NCBI GenBank assembly: GCA_021849805.1
Contig: JAJZSL010000002.1
Coordinates: 207,229-271,228 of the forward strand
Source of the DNA: a bacterium
GTDB taxonomy: Bacteria > Verrucomicrobiota > Verrucomicrobiia > Chthoniobacterales > UBA6821
DNA: 64,000 bases
Direction of reading: 5' to 3'
Made by a program: the position numbers and the translations under genes. This document shows positions 8,501 through 18,945 of the stretch, piece by piece; the stretch's first letter is position 1; every line of letters starts with the position of its first letter. Below the pieces are notes generated by a model. It had not been told where the DNA came from. It worked only from the letters and a program-made list of their open reading frames with translations, and did no database searches.

Positions 8501-10864
8501 ATGATGACTACTTCATTTCAAGAAGCTGCTAGAGAAGCCATTGATCGGCTTCCACCACTTTGGCCACTTTCTAACTTTGTTGCTGTGAATCCATTTTTGG
8601 GATTTTCGCAGCACGATTTTTTAGAAACAGCACTCTTATTAAAAAAAATTGATGGGATTTCTCTTTCGATGCCTCCCTCTTTTTACCGAGAGCGCTATCA
8701 ATCTGGATTAATAACTAAGGAAGATTTAGAACAAGCACTTGAAGAACATAGAGAACATCATTTTTCTTTGGAGGAGGCTCTTGCAGGGCTCCATGAGGAT
8801 CAGTGGAATGTTGAGAATGCAACTAGTAAGCTCTACCCTAGTGCTTATTTAGACTCTGTGAGAAAGACACGTTGGAAGCTTTTTATTACTGAAGAAATTT
8901 CCAAATGGTCTGCTGCTTATTTCGACCGTGGTCAAGCTTTTTGGAGCTTTCCATGGAAAACTATGCCTCTTTTTAAAGCTTGGAGGGAAGCTGCTCTTAG
9001 AGATGCTCATCCTCAAATAGTAGGAATGAAGAATTGGCCTGCTTTAGTTGCTTCTCTACCAGATGATCCTCTTCTTCTCATTACTGAAGTTTCTTCTCAA
9101 ATGGGGATCAAATTTGCGGAAGCAACTGATATTTTCTATGCCCTGCTCAGCAGTGTTGCTGGATGGGCTGGGCACTTGCAATTTTTAGCGCATGAGAGCA
9201 AATTAAAAGGAGAGCACTCTTCAATGTTACAAGATCTCTTGGCTATCCGTCTGCTCTACGAGATGGCTCTCTGGAGTATGTTGAATCAGCAAGAGAAGAG
9301 AGAGCAATTTGTATCTCCCAGCATGAGTGATCATGATCGTGCTCGTTTATCTCTAGGATTGCTCTGGCAGCGAACTCATGAGATTGCTCTAAGAAGAGAG
9401 CTTTTCCTCAAAGTACAAAAGCATGCTGCAAGTGTTCCTTTTATCCAGGAGCCAGCTCTGCAAGCTGTCTTCTGTATTGATGTGCGTTCAGAAGTCTACC
9501 GACGAGCTTTAGAAAACGTTTCCTCTGATATCCAAACGCTTGGGTTTGCAGGTTTTTTTGGTTTTCCAGTAGCCTCTACTCCTGTGGGCTCGACTCATGT
9601 TCATGCTCAATGTCCTGTCCTCTTAACGCCTGTAGCAACTATTGCTGAGCAGCATCCCAAGAAGAGTAGAGAAGTTCTAGAGGCTTCTCAAAAAATCAAA
9701 AGTGCTTGGAGAGCGTTTAAATCCTCTGCTGTTTCGAGCTTTATTTTTGTAGAAGTCTGTGGTTTTGGATTTCTTTGGAAAATGTGGAAGGATTCCTTTC
9801 TTCACTCTCCACCATCATCTTCTAGCTGTTGCAATTCCAAGGTTGACATCAATAATATTCCCTTAGAAACACAAGTCTCCATGGCTGCTGGAGCCCTTAA
9901 GCACATGGGATTTCATCAATGCAAGCCTGCTTCTCTCATTCTCCTTTGTGCGCACGGTAGTAGCAGCAAAAATAATCCTTATGCTTCGAGTCTGGATTGT
10001 GGAGCTTGTGGTGGTCACAGTGGTGAAGTCAATGCAAAGGTGGCAGCAGTGATCCTCAATAGTCCAAATGTTCGTGAGAAACTCTCAGCAAGAGGTATTT
10101 CTATTCCTCCAACAACATGGTTTCTGGCAGGAGTTCATAACACAACAACCGAAAAAGTGACACTTTTTCAAACAGAGCTGGCTCCTCCTTCTCATCAGCA
10201 AGAAATAAAAAAACTACGCCACTCCTTGGACCAGGCTACTCACATAGCTCAAGAGGAGAGAGCTCCTTCTCTGAGGTTATCGAAGAAAACAACTTCCCTT
10301 TCCAAGAAAATTCAAAAAAAGAGTAACGACTGGTCTGAGGTACGCCCAGAGTGGGGTCTAGCTGGGAACTATGCATTCATTGCAGCTTCGCGTCGTCATA
10401 CTAGAGGACTCAACCTAGAAGGCAGGGTATTTCTGCATGACTACGACTACCAAATCGATGATAATGAAACAACCTTAGAGCTGATTCTCTCTGCTCCTGT
10501 TGTTGTTGCCAGTTGGATCAATCTTCAATATTTTGCTTCAACGCTGGATCATCAACACTTTGGAAGTGGTGATAAAACTCTTCATAATATGGTTGGTTTG
10601 CTTGCTGTAGTGGAGGGGAATGGTGGTGATATTAAAAGAGGTCTTCCTTTTCAATCTCTTCATGATGGCCAAAGATGGAGGCATGATCCAATACGACTTC
10701 ATGTCTGTGTTGAGGCTCCTAGAGAAGCTATTGACCGCGTGCTAAAAAAGCATTCTTCCGTTGCAGAGCTAGTTTCAAATCATTGGATCTACCTTTTTGC
10801 AGCTAACCATCATTTTAAAAATCTTGAACAATCTGATGGGCAAGGAGGCTGGATTGCTCTGTAA
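8501..10864 (+). CDS. dabA: DabA: zinc-dependent CO2-hydrating subunit (DUF2309)
   Basis: This 787-residue protein matches the DUF2309/UPF0753 family. The four residues expected to bind zinc and make up a beta-carbonic-anhydrase-like site are present with family spacing: C325 and D327 in VFCIDVRSE, H485 in LLCAHGSSS and C500 in LDCGACGGH (C, +2 D, H, +15 C). It should work with DabB to turn CO2 into bicarbonate in one direction, raising cytoplasmic bicarbonate for anabolism. The region 410-450 is a variable low-complexity stretch. The pair forms an operon with the divergent LysR gene as likely regulator. Confidence 0.9.
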   Translation: MMTTSFQEAAREAIDRLPPLWPLSNFVAVNPFLGFSQHDFLETALLLKKIDGISLSMPPSFYRERYQSGLITKEDLEQALEEHREHHFSLEEALAGLHEDQWNVENATSKLYPSAYLDSVRKTRWKLFITEEISKWSAAYFDRGQAFWSFPWKTMPLFKAWREAALRDAHPQIVGMKNWPALVASLPDDPLLLITEVSSQMGIKFAEATDIFYALLSSVAGWAGHLQFLAHESKLKGEHSSMLQDLLAIRLLYEMALWSMLNQQEKREQFVSPSMSDHDRARLSLGLLWQRTHEIALRRELFLKVQKHAASVPFIQEPALQAVFCIDVRSEVYRRALENVSSDIQTLGFAGFFGFPVASTPVGSTHVHAQCPVLLTPVATIAEQHPKKSREVLEASQKIKSAWRAFKSSAVSSFIFVEVCGFGFLWKMWKDSFLHSPPSSSSCCNSKVDINNIPLETQVSMAAGALKHMGFHQCKPASLILLCAHGSSSKNNPYASSLDCGACGGHSGEVNAKVAAVILNSPNVREKLSARGISIPPTTWFLAGVHNTTTEKVTLFQTELAPPSHQQEIKKLRHSLDQATHIAQEERAPSLRLSKKTTSLSKKIQKKSNDWSEVRPEWGLAGNYAFIAASRRHTRGLNLEGRVFLHDYDYQIDDNETTLELILSAPVVVASWINLQYFASTLDHQHFGSGDKTLHNMVGLLAVVEGNGGDIKRGLPFQSLHDGQRWRHDPIRLHVCVEAPREAIDRVLKKHSSVAELVSNHWIYLFAANHHFKNLEQSDGQGGWIAL

Positions 10865-10994
10865 TAGTCTCAGAGAAAAAATTGCTCTCAACTTGGATGA
10901 GAAATTCACTGAGATTCTCTTCTCTTGCAAATCTTTTGTGTTAACGGCAATCAGAAGAGCTTTCTTTTAAAAGTTTTTAAAAATGAATCGTGTC

Positions 10995-11018
10995 AAATTT
11001 TCTATTAGAAAATTTTTT
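10995..11018 (+). terminator. Possible rho-independent terminator after dabA
   Basis: An 8-bp perfect stem (AAATTTTC / GAAAATTT) with a 5-base loop is followed by TTTAA. The stem is almost all A-T, so it is weak. It stands 130 bases after the dabA stop codon and before tRNA-Tyr. Confidence 0.3.
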
Positions 11019-11108
11019 AATCGACGATTGGCTCTCTAAGAGTCATGCTTAATGACTTTTCTAAGCTATTGCTCTTTAACGAAAGCAGCAATGGTAGCTG
11101 ATTAAAAC

Positions 11109-11190
11109 GGGTAGGTACCGAAGCGGTCAAACGGGGTGGACTGTAAATCCACTGGCTTAGCCTTCAAAGGTTCGAATCCTTTCCTGCCCA
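11109..11190 (+). tRNA. tRNA-Tyr (anticodon GTA)
   Basis: This is an 82-base class II tRNA. The acceptor stem GGGTAGG pairs with CCTGCCC (one G-T pair). The anticodon stem-loop reads TGGA CTGTAAA TCCA with anticodon GTA. A long variable arm (TGGCTTAGCC) is present, as required for bacterial tRNA-Tyr. The T arm AAAGG TTCGAAT CCTTT is complete. The discriminator is A and the CCA end is not encoded. A T6 run follows at once and may end transcription. Confidence 0.95.
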
Positions 11191-11263
11191 TTTTTTAACT
11201 AGCTACTGTATAGAGACTGAAAGAGAAAATCTTCTTAGTGTTCTCTCTATAGTTTCAATAAGC

Positions 11264-12787
11264 TCAGTTCAATTTTAGTGCAGCTTCTACTCCATCTCCA
11301 TACGCAGGATCAACTCGACGAAAGAGTGATAGCTGACGCTCTTGGATTGTCTGAGGAACTCCTCTCATGGATTGGGCAATGTTGGAGAAGAGGCGTTTTT
11401 TCTCCTCTTCTTTCATGAGGCGAAAAAGAGCACCAGCTTGAGTAAAATCATCGATTTCTCCAGCAGATGTTTTTTGTTCAAAGAGTTGCTCGGTGTTTTT
11501 GATGGCTTCATTTCCATAAGCACAGCAAGGATGAGACATTGATCTATCCTCATGATAACGATCGACTGTAACTTCTCCAAGAGGCTCTGGAGGCTCACTA
11601 TAAGTGGGATCCTCTCTAGGACCTCCAAAACTATTGGGTTCATAGTAGGCATCCCCTATTTTTGGTTCATCAAAACGCATGGCTCCATCACGATGATAGG
11701 TCTGAGCAGGACATTTAGGACGATTGACCGGTAACATTTCATAATGTGTTCCAAGACGATGACGATGAGCATCAGCATAACTGAAGATACGTGCTTGAAG
11801 CATTTTATCTGGAGAAAAACTAATGCCAGGAACAACATTGGAAGGACTAAAAGCAGCTTGCTCGATTTCTGCGAAATAATTTTCGGGATTTCGATGAAGC
11901 TCTAAAATACCGACATCAATCATGGGATAATCGCCATGAGGCCAGACTTTAGTTAAATCAAAAGGATTGAAAGGAGCACTGGCTGATTGCTCTTGAGTCA
12001 TGATTTGAATTTGAAATTTCCAGCGAGGAAAATCCTTAGATTCAATCGCATTGAAAAGATCGCGCTGATTGCTCTCACGATCATGGCCAATGAGTTCACT
12101 GGACTCCTCATTGGTCATGCATTTGATTCCTTGCAATGTTTTGAAATGAAATTTTACCCAGAAGCGTACTCCCTCCTTATTGATCAAGCTGTAAGTATGA
12201 CTGCCGTAACCATTCATATGACGCAAGGTCAGAGGAATGCCACGGTCAGAGAAGAGAATAGTCACTTGATGAAGACTCTCAGGCATGAAGGACCAAAAAT
12301 CCCACATGGCTGTTGCATTACGAAGGTGTGTTTTGGGATGACGTTTTTGAGTATGAATAAAGTCAGGGAACTTGTAAGGATCACGGACGAAAAAAACAGG
12401 CGTATTATTTCCTACAAGATCCCAATTCCCTTCTTCTGTGTAAAATTTCAGCGCAAAGCCACGTACATCACGCTCCGCATCAGCAGCACCAGCTTCTCCA
12501 GCAACAGTTGAGAAGCGAACAAGACACTCGGTTTTTTTTCCTGGTTGCAAAACATCTGCCTTTGTATATGCAGAAATATCGTGGGTAATAGATAACACGC
12601 CATAAGCTCCAGAACCTTTGGCATGGACTGTTCTCTCAGGGATACGTTCGCGGTTTTGATGTGCTAGTTTTTCCAGCAGCTGATAGTCGGCTAGCAAAAG
12701 CGGACCGCGTGGGCCAGCCGTCAAACTATCTTGATTGTTGGCAATTGGATTCCCAGCAGTGGTCGTCAAGGTTTTTGGAGATATCAT
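11264..12787 (-). CDS. katA: Monofunctional haem catalase
   Basis: This 507-residue catalase of the small-subunit type dismutates hydrogen peroxide in the cytoplasm. The active-site His is H55 in ERTVHAKG, the distal Asn is about N127 in [12 protein letters not shown], and the proximal haem-ligand Tyr is Y337 in [14 protein letters not shown]. The start ATG gives the usual N-terminus ([23 protein letters not shown]) with no signal peptide. It stands alone, divergent from the broken MFS gene. No OxyR or Fur gene is next to it. Confidence 0.95.
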   Translation of the reverse strand: MISPKTLTTTAGNPIANNQDSLTAGPRGPLLLADYQLLEKLAHQNRERIPERTVHAKGSGAYGVLSITHDISAYTKADVLQPGKKTECLVRFSTVAGEAGAADAERDVRGFALKFYTEEGNWDLVGNNTPVFFVRDPYKFPDFIHTQKRHPKTHLRNATAMWDFWSFMPESLHQVTILFSDRGIPLTLRHMNGYGSHTYSLINKEGVRFWVKFHFKTLQGIKCMTNEESSELIGHDRESNQRDLFNAIESKDFPRWKFQIQIMTQEQSASAPFNPFDLTKVWPHGDYPMIDVGILELHRNPENYFAEIEQAAFSPSNVVPGISFSPDKMLQARIFSYADAHRHRLGTHYEMLPVNRPKCPAQTYHRDGAMRFDEPKIGDAYYEPNSFGGPREDPTYSEPPEPLGEVTVDRYHEDRSMSHPCCAYGNEAIKNTEQLFEQKTSAGEIDDFTQAGALFRLMKEEEKKRLFSNIAQSMRGVPQTIQERQLSLFRRVDPAYGDGVEAALKLN

Positions 12788-12854
12788 GTTGGTAGTAGGA
12801 AGAAATTTTTCAAAAAGATAGCTGTTAGTTCAAAAGAAGAACTATCTTTTGGCA

Positions 12855-13947
12855 ATGACAAAAAAGCAGTTACAACTAGGGATTCTTTTTTTGACCATAT
12901 TCATTGATATGCTTGGATTGGGTATAGTCCTACCGATTCTTCCGCGTTACGCTCAAAGCTTAGGGTTTTCTTCTTGGCAGATGGGGGTTCTTATAGGAAT
13001 CTTCTCTCTAGCACAAATGCTGATGCTCCCCATCTGGGGCTATCTCTCCGATCGTTTTGGTCGACGACCTATTTTTATCATTAGTATTTTAGGGACAACT
13101 GTTGGATATCTTCTCCTTGGGCTAACTCGCTCTTGGGCCATGATGATCCTTGCTCGTCTTCTTAATGGAGCTTCTGGTGGAAACATCAGTGTTGTCTAAG
13201 CTTCTATAGCTGATATCACAACCACCCAAGAGTGCTCTAGCCTGATGGGACAGATCATTGGAGCTGGATATGGGATTGGATTTATCTTGGGGCCGGCATT
13301 GGGGGGATGGCTATCATATTACTATGGATTTAGCATGCCCATTCTCTTCACATCAATCTTAGCATTGATCAATCTTCTTCTTTTTTGTTTTCGGTTTTTT
13401 CATGGTGATGACTGTTTTTACCCTTTTCTTCTATCATCGTTATGGAATGAGTGAAAAGCAAACGGGGTTAATTTATACCATGTTTGGAGTCATTGCCATT
13501 GTGGTGGAAGGAGTTTTCTTCGGTATTTTATCACGGCAATTAGGCAACCGATTATTAACCATTCTTGGAGCACTCTTACTCATGGTCTCTTTTTTTCTTA
13601 TTCCTTTAACTTCAAGAATGAGCATGACCATAGCACTGTGCGTGATGATTGGTTTAGGTGATAGTCTCATCACTCCTTCTCTTGCTACGCTGCTTTCTTG
13701 TAGTGTTGATGAGCAATGGCAAGGTAGTGCTTTTGGTTGCTATCAATCATTAGGCTCCTTAGCACGTTTTTTTGGACCAGTGCTAGCAGGTTTTCTCTTA
13801 GAAGTTCCTAGTTTAAGTTTTGCTCCAACACACGATGCTCAACTTCTTTTTTGGGTTGCCTCAGGATTCCTTTTCTTAGCATTCCTGTTTTCTATACAAC
13901 TACCACAAACCTTAGATCATGCTCCCGCAGAGAGAAAACTCACCTAA
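12855..13947 (+). pseudogene. Decayed MFS drug-efflux transporter (TetA-like)
   Basis: The first 115 codons encode helices 1-4 of a major facilitator, with the DRFGRRP loop after helix 2. They end at TAA 13197-13199. The same frame continues immediately as ASIADITTTQECSSLMG, so the stop most likely replaced the CAA (Gln) common at this place (ISVVQAS). Helices 5-6 follow, to about 13395. There the frame shifts by +1 and the sequence jumps into helix 7, continuing to helix 12 at 13947. The 364-codon total is shorter than the usual 390-420, so the middle loop and start of helix 7 appear deleted. A TTG at 12849 is another possible start. One stop plus one deletion/frameshift makes this non-functional. 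Confidence 0.85.
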
Positions 13948-14063
13948 TCTTAGCAACGATTTTTCCTTTAAAAAAGCACAAGAGAGTAATACGAGTTATC
14001 GCACTCTTCTTTAAAGAAAAATTGGACTAGCTGCCTTTCTGATTTTTAACACGCTGTGGATTA

Positions 14064-14831
14064 TTGATAAATTTCTCGTTCTCTCCCGTGCATCCTCTTA
14101 TCACACTTTCTCTACTTACGAGTTTGGAGCTGATCCTAGGTATCGATAATATCTTAATGATTTCACTTCTGGTGGCTCCTCTGAAGCGATCATTACGTCA
14201 GTCTGCTCGAAGATGGGGGCTTTTCTTCGCTCTTCTGGCACGTCTTTACTTTGTTGTAGGCGCTTTTAGAATTACCCAATCAACTACGCCCCTTTTTTTT
14301 CATTATTCACTTAGAGAAATCGTATTGATATTAGGTGGTCTTTTCTTGCTTGGGAAAGGGTTGAAAGAACTTTACTACTTCGTAGAGGTACCAAAGAAAA
14401 AAATAAAAGCTTCTTCTTCAAAAAGTCTTTTTTTCATTGTCCTCCAGATTGTTCTACTTGATCTAACCTTCTCCATGGATTCTGTTATTGCAGCAGTAGG
14501 GCTGAGTAACAACCTGATCGTTATCTCTCTTGCTGTTATTATTTCCTTTGTAGCACTTCTGCTCTATGCTGCACCTGTAGGAGAATTCATCCTGCAGCAT
14601 GTTGCCTTCAAAATCATTATTCTCCTTTTTCTTATTCTCCTGGGAGTTTTTCTTCTAGCAGAGGGCTTTGGCTTTTTGATTAGTAAAGCATTACTCTATG
14701 CTCCTCTTTTTTTCTCGTTGGTAATTGAATGGTTGCGTCATCGCTACCAAGAAAGCAGAAATGATCAAAAAAGAAGGCCGAGTGACCGAAGTCATCCGAC
14801 CTTCTTAAATAAGCCATCAAATAATATCTGA
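14064..14831 (+). CDS. TerC-family integral membrane protein
   Basis: This 255-residue membrane protein has about seven helices and both TerC signatures: LELILGIDNILMISLL near residue 20 and DLTFSMDSVIAAVGL near residue 130, each with an acidic pair in the membrane. TerC/Alx-type proteins are linked to metal-ion efflux or metalation of exported proteins. The start is TTG, the longest option; an internal GTG at codon 9 is also possible. The last 20 codons (KRRPSDRSHPTF...) run through an inverted repeat that acts as the terminator of the opposing lipoprotein gene, so this tail is probably not functionally constrained. Confidence 0.75.
   Translation: MINFSFSPVHPLITLSLLTSLELILGIDNILMISLLVAPLKRSLRQSARRWGLFFALLARLYFVVGAFRITQSTTPLFFHYSLREIVLILGGLFLLGKGLKELYYFVEVPKKKIKASSSKSLFFIVLQIVLLDLTFSMDSVIAAVGLSNNLIVISLAVIISFVALLLYAAPVGEFILQHVAFKIIILLFLILLGVFLLAEGFGFLISKALLYAPLFFSLVIEWLRHRYQESRNDQKRRPSDRSHPTFLNKPSNNI
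14767..14806 (-). terminator. Rho-independent terminator of the small lipoprotein gene
   Basis: The inverted repeat AAGAAGG...CCTTCTT (14771-14806) has an inner stem and a short loop. On the minus strand it is followed by TTTTTT (complement of 14767-14772), the classic form. It starts 32 bases after the lipoprotein stop and lies inside the last codons of the convergent TerC gene. On the plus strand there is no T run. Confidence 0.7.
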
Positions 14832-14837
14832 TGTCTT

Positions 14838-14954
14838 TTACTTGGAACGACCAGTAATTGCTGGTGCTGGTGCCTGTTTGTGGCATTGGCATGCTCCAAG
14901 CGTAAGAGCTGCTGCCGCAAAAGCGACAAGAGCGATAATTTTTGTGAATTTCAT
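14838..14954 (-). CDS. 38-residue lipoprotein
   Basis: This very short gene encodes MKFTKIIALVAF, then an Ala/Leu-rich core and the lipobox LGAC with Cys22 as the lipidated residue. The mature peptide is only 17 residues (CQCHKQAPAPAITGRSK). Support is strong for its size. There is a perfect AAGGAGG ribosome binding site 8 bases before the ATG, the best in the window. The signal peptide is canonical and a rho-independent terminator follows the stop codon. Small Cys- and Pro-rich lipoproteins of this form occur in Verrucomicrobiota. The function is unknown. Confidence 0.8.
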   Translation of the reverse strand: MKFTKIIALVAFAAAALTLGACQCHKQAPAPAITGRSK

Positions 14955-15099
14955 GAGTTTTCGCCTCCTTTCGAAGCTGGTTGCCGAGATTTATTTAAAA
15001 CTAGATAGAGATTCTGCGCAAGTGGACAATTCTTAAAATACTTTTTAGTGGATTGGACTCTCATGATTTCTTCTGCACACTGAGCCTGGAAGGTAGTAG

Positions 15100-16290
<1,191 letters not shown>

Positions 16291-16418
16291 CTATTCTCTT
16301 AGTAAGCTGGAAAAAGCTTTTCTAGAGTCATCAGTTTTTTCTTTCTTTGCTTCTCATTCTCTCTACTTACCAGTACGCTAATCGTCTTTATTGATGAGGC
16401 CATTTACCCCGTTTTTCT

Positions 16419-18908
16419 GTGACTGAGCGTATTGTTGTACGAGCTAAATTTTTTTTTCAAGGAGAGAAAAAGTTTTTTCTTAAAGGAATTACCTACTGTC
16501 CTCTTGCTCCTGATGCAGATGGATATGAATACGGAACTCCCGAGCAAGCAGCAAAAGACTTAGCAGCAATTAGAGAGTGTGGTGCTAATATTATTAGACT
16601 CTACACGTCACCTCCGACGTGGTTTTTAGAGCTTTGTGCTGAAAATCATCTTCGTGTTTTTCTCTGCATTCCTTGGCCAGTGCATGTAGAATTTCTCAGT
16701 AATAGGAAAATACGTCATTCTGTAGAAGAGATTGTTGTCAAGATGGTACGTCAATATCGAGGTAATCCTGTGATTTTTGGTTATCTCATTGGAAATGAAA
16801 TTCCCTCTACCATGGTTCGTTGGCTTGGAGCAAAACGAGTGACAGAGTTTCTAGAACACCTCATCAATCTGGCACGTCGTGAAGACCCTGATGTTCTCTA
16901 CTCGTATGCTAGTTTTCCTCCTACTGAATACCTGCTCCCTCAAAATGTCGACTTTGTTACTTTCAATGTTTACTTAGAACGTCGTGATGATTTTGAGCGC
17001 TACTTGGCGCGAATTCAAAATTTGGCAGAAGAGAAGCCACTCATTGTTGGAGAATTCGGACTTGATACCATGCGTAATCCAGAGGAAGAACAAGCCAAGA
17101 TTCTTCAATGGCACTTAGAATCAGTGATTCGAGGTGGGCTTGCTGGAACCTTCATCTATGCTTGGACTGATGAATGGTATCGTGGTGGTCGAGAAATTTT
17201 GGATTGGAGTTTTGGATTAGTTCGACGCGATCGTACGCCTAAGCAAGCTTTAGAAGTCATCACCCATTTCTTTAATACTCAAGAATCCATTACTCATCGA
17301 GTATCACCAAAAATTCCTTTTCCAAAAGTCTCTGTAATTGTTTGCAGCTATAATGGAGCTCAGACCTTAGATGCTTGCCTCTGCTCTCTTGGGAAAATCG
17401 ATTATCCTGACTATGAAGTGATCGTTGTTGATGACGGTTCTAGCGATAACACAAAAGAACTTTTATCAAAACATCCTTGGGTTAAAGCGATTCATCAATC
17501 TAATCAGGGACTCAGCGTGGCTCGTAATGTAGGAGCTGCAGCTGCCAGTGGCGCCATTCTAGCCTATACTGATTCCGATTGTATGGCTGATCCCGACTGG
17601 CTTTTCTACCTCGTAGGAACACTCCTCTCGGGTGATTATGCAGGTGTCGGTGGTCCAAATATTTCTCCTCCCGCAGAAAATTGGCATCAAGCTTGTGTTG
17701 CTGCTGCTCCAGGAGGTCCGAGTCATGTACTTCTTACTGATACCATCGCTGAGCATATTCCTGGATGTAACATGGCTTTTCATCGCTGGGCTTTTGATCG
17801 TGTTGGAGGATTTGATCCTGAATATCGAAAAGCAGGTGATGATGTCGATTTTTGTTGGCGTCTTCAGCAAGAGAATTATGTGATTGCTTTTAGTCCTGCA
17901 GCTATTGTCTGGCATTATCGACGATTTACTCTCAGAGCTTTTCAGAAACAACAAGAAGGATATGGTGAAGCTGAATCGCTTTTGCGCTTTAAGCATTTGA
18001 TCTTCTTTGGTCCTACAGGAACAGCGAAGTGGAAGGGGCAGGTTTATGGAGCCCCACGCTTTACTTGGTTAATTAATTACCCTCTTATTTATCATGGTAT
18101 TTTTGGTGAAGGACTTTTTCAATCAATCTATCCTTCTGCCCAATCGGAAATTGCAGCTTACCTGAGCAGTATTGAGTGGGTTGTCTTAACGCTTTTTATT
18201 TTTCTTCTCTCCTGGCCTTTTCCCTCATTGGCAGTTGTCTCCTTTTTAATGTTCGGTGGAACCTTGCTCGTTTCACTCTCCTACATGATTCATGCTAAAC
18301 TCGAACCTCGTTTTGATACAATCCGAGCTCGTCTTCTGGTAGCTTTTCTCGCATTGAGTCAACCACTTGTTCGAGGTTGGGCTCGGTATTTTACTTGGTT
18401 GAAATTCAAAAGGACTCCAGAATCTGTTATTTCTACTAAGGAAAAAAATTTCAACCCTAGTCGCATTCGAGGATACTCTCGATTGAATTTTTGGAGTGAA
18501 GAGAACAAGGGACGTGAACTTCTCCTCAAAGAAATTATTCAAGCGTTGGAAGAGGAAGGTTGGAGCTATTCGATTGATACCGGTTGGAAAGAGTGGGATA
18601 TTCAGATTTATGGAAGTTTTTGGTGGGGGATTCGTTTGCGTAGCGTTACAGAATATCATGGTTATCCAAAATGCCTAACACGCGTAGCCCTCTCTACACG
18701 CATGGTTGCAACAACCATTTTAGTCAATCTTCTCATTTTGGGTTCCCTAATCTATCAATTTTTAACAGCCTCTTCTAGAACGCCCTTATTTCTTTTACTC
18801 TACGCTATTGTCCTGATGATCTTTTTTACTCTTGCTTACCGTCTTAAAAAACGAGTTGCTCAACTTGTAGAAGCTTCTGCTCAACATATCGGAATAAAAA
18901 GAGTTTAG
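16419..18908 (+). CDS. Glycosidase (clan GH-A) / GT2 glycosyltransferase fusion
   Basis: This 829-residue protein has two catalytic parts. Residues 1-285 form a TIM barrel of the GH2/GH5 type with an acid/base pair at N126-E127 (YLIGNEIP) and a nucleophile at E212 (LIVGEFGLD). Residues 303-560 are a GT2 domain with SVIVCSYNG, VDDGSSDNT, the DSD metal motif at 385-387 and GDDVDFCWRL. Hydrophobic helices lie near 580-625 and 765-810, with a soluble part between them. It is likely a membrane-bound enzyme of extracellular or envelope polysaccharide. The start is GTG, the only start after an upstream stop. The fusion is visible; the substrate is unknown. Confidence 0.8.
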   Translation: MTERIVVRAKFFFQGEKKFFLKGITYCPLAPDADGYEYGTPEQAAKDLAAIRECGANIIRLYTSPPTWFLELCAENHLRVFLCIPWPVHVEFLSNRKIRHSVEEIVVKMVRQYRGNPVIFGYLIGNEIPSTMVRWLGAKRVTEFLEHLINLARREDPDVLYSYASFPPTEYLLPQNVDFVTFNVYLERRDDFERYLARIQNLAEEKPLIVGEFGLDTMRNPEEEQAKILQWHLESVIRGGLAGTFIYAWTDEWYRGGREILDWSFGLVRRDRTPKQALEVITHFFNTQESITHRVSPKIPFPKVSVIVCSYNGAQTLDACLCSLGKIDYPDYEVIVVDDGSSDNTKELLSKHPWVKAIHQSNQGLSVARNVGAAAASGAILAYTDSDCMADPDWLFYLVGTLLSGDYAGVGGPNISPPAENWHQACVAAAPGGPSHVLLTDTIAEHIPGCNMAFHRWAFDRVGGFDPEYRKAGDDVDFCWRLQQENYVIAFSPAAIVWHYRRFTLRAFQKQQEGYGEAESLLRFKHLIFFGPTGTAKWKGQVYGAPRFTWLINYPLIYHGIFGEGLFQSIYPSAQSEIAAYLSSIEWVVLTLFIFLLSWPFPSLAVVSFLMFGGTLLVSLSYMIHAKLEPRFDTIRARLLVAFLALSQPLVRGWARYFTWLKFKRTPESVISTKEKNFNPSRIRGYSRLNFWSEENKGRELLLKEIIQALEEEGWSYSIDTGWKEWDIQIYGSFWWGIRLRSVTEYHGYPKCLTRVALSTRMVATTILVNLLILGSLIYQFLTASSRTPLFLLLYAIVLMIFFTLAYRLKKRVAQLVEASAQHIGIKRV

Positions 18909-18945
18909 AAAATTGATTTTTATCTTTAGAAATAATTTCCATGAG

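Noticed and set aside
11987-12511. 174-codon open frame on the plus strand opposite katA
   Set aside because: It lies fully antisense to a strongly conserved catalase and its translation has no domain or plausible start context.
14842-15036. 64-codon plus-strand frame downstream of terC
   Set aside because: It is antisense to the small lipoprotein gene, which has an excellent ribosome site, lipobox and terminator.
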